A stretch of DNA of 7,107 nucleotides, taken from positions 1 to 7,107 of the forward strand of contig JADMKR010000036.1 in the NCBI GenBank assembly GCA_015478765.1, written 5' to 3'. The notes under the pieces are model-generated. The model ran no database searches. It was not told where the DNA came from and was given only the letters and a program-made list of their open reading frames with translations. Shown piece by piece: positions 6,454 through 7,107 of the stretch; position 1 is the first letter of the stretch, and each line of letters begins with the position of its first letter. Both the position numbers and the translations under genes were made by a program. Source of the stretch: Flavobacterium sp. Lineage in GTDB: Bacteria > Bacteroidota > Bacteroidia > Flavobacteriales > Flavobacteriaceae.

Positions 6454-6520
6454 AGGGGCCGGGTGCAGGCGCAAGTCAGCACTCAATCTCTAATGTCTGT
6501 TGAATATTTAAACAATACAT

Positions 6521-7107
6521 ATGAAACCAACCAACTTTCCGGCGCAGGAACAAAAGCAGCCGGGTATTGAAAAAGAGATGGACCCGCAGCCAGAATACAT
6601 CCGCAGTGATTACAAAGGCAGTGGCAAATTAAAGGGTAAGGTTGCTCTGATCACTGGCGGCGACAGTGGAATTGGACGCAGTGCGGCAATTCATTTCGCG
6701 CGGGAAGGAGCAGATGTGGCTATCGTATATTTAGATGAAAATGAGGATGCTGAGAAGACCAAAAATCTGATTGAAAGCGAAGGACAGCAATGTTTGGTTC
6801 TGCGGGGCGATCTTAAGCAGGAAAAATTCAGTCGCGAAATTGTCACCAAAACCAAGGAACGTTTTGGAAAACTCAATATCCTGGTCAATAATGCAGCTAT
6901 GCAATTTCCGGAAGAAAATGTGACCGACATCACGACAGAACATCTCCATACCACCTTTGAAACTAATATATACCCGTTTTTCTTTACTACACAGGAAGCA
7001 GTAAAAGACTTTAAAAAAGGTGATTGCATCATTAATACATCGTCGGTCACTGCATATCGCGGCAGTGAGCACCTGGTTGATTATGCCAGTACCAAAGGAG
7101 CGATTGT
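6521..7107 (+). CDS. Short-chain dehydrogenase, YghA/YdaD-like (3' end outside window)
   Basis: The frame opens with ATG at 6521 and runs off the right edge after 195 full codons; relatives are about 285-300 residues, so about a third is missing. Residues 1-38 form the extension typical of the YghA/YdaD group (FPAQEQKQPGIEKEMDPQPE, then YKGSGKLKGKVALITGG). The Rossmann site is TGGDSGIG (45-52), followed by GD 96-97, NNAA 122-125, N149, and the catalytic set S175, Y188 and K192 (YASTK), all present. Relatives include E. coli YghA and Bacillus general stress protein 39; the fold is cytoplasmic and uses NAD(P)H to reduce or oxidise carbonyl or hydroxyl groups. The exact substrate is unknown. Upstream AT-rich sequence lacks a Shine-Dalgarno site. 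Gene order suggests it acts with the two preceding genes. Two overlapping opposite-strand frames here are shadows. Confidence 0.93.
   Translation, partial: MKPTNFPAQEQKQPGIEKEMDPQPEYIRSDYKGSGKLKGKVALITGGDSGIGRSAAIHFAREGADVAIVYLDENEDAEKTKNLIESEGQQCLVLRGDLKQEKFSREIVTKTKERFGKLNILVNNAAMQFPEENVTDITTEHLHTTFETNIYPFFFTTQEAVKDFKKGDCIINTSSVTAYRGSEHLVDYASTKGAI

Noticed and set aside
6691..7072. Two overlapping minus-strand frames at the right end
   Set aside because: Both lie inside the plus-strand short-chain dehydrogenase, whose cofactor and catalytic motifs are all present in one open frame.
1..7107. Possible mobile element, CRISPR array, tRNA, or defence or toxin-antitoxin system
   Set aside because: I found no terminal inverted repeats, regularly spaced repeats, tRNA-like cloverleaf, transposase or nuclease motifs by reading both strands.

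Overview
The window looks like chromosome from a member of the Bacteroidota. The evidence is AT-rich gene leaders that mostly lack Shine-Dalgarno sequences, two matches to the Bacteroidota -7 promoter element TAnnTTTG placed just before genes, a small lipoprotein with an acidic export-signal-like stretch after its cysteine, and the flavour of the proteins (soluble PAS histidine kinase, MgtC/SapB protein, YghA-type dehydrogenase). Base composition is moderate and even. I see no insertion sequence, integrase, phage gene, tRNA, rRNA or CRISPR array. Genus cannot be told from this sequence.

Layout, left to right. (1) 1-795: 3' part of a UDP-galactopyranose mutase gene (glf), followed after 17 nt by a SET-domain protein methyltransferase (813-1418). 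(2) 1419-1862, minus strand: a small four-helix membrane protein of unknown function, whose stop codon directly abuts that of the SET gene. (3) 2026-2884: a tiny lipoprotein and an MgtC/SapB membrane protein, 1 nt apart and almost certainly co-transcribed. (4) 2971-4563: a soluble PAS-PAS histidine kinase with no partner response regulator in view, preceded by a clear -7 box. (5) 4726 to the right edge: a zinc-dependent dehydrogenase of the formaldehyde-dehydrogenase-like branch, an unrecognised protein with one C-terminal membrane helix, and a YghA/YdaD-type short-chain dehydrogenase cut by the window edge.

How the parts may work together: glf supplies UDP-galactofuranose for surface glycans, so the far left is probably the edge of a polysaccharide region. 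The dehydrogenase, membrane-anchored protein and short-chain dehydrogenase form one co-directional block with gaps of 27 and 67 nt and look like a redox or stress-response unit. The histidine kinase just upstream could be its sensor, but nothing in the sequence proves that link. Most of the window is ordinary core or accessory metabolism. The least explained pieces are the tail-anchored protein at 5911-6453, the lipoprotein/MgtC pair and the glf/SET pair. No stretch over 300 bases is free of genes; the largest gaps are 1863-2025 and 4564-4725.
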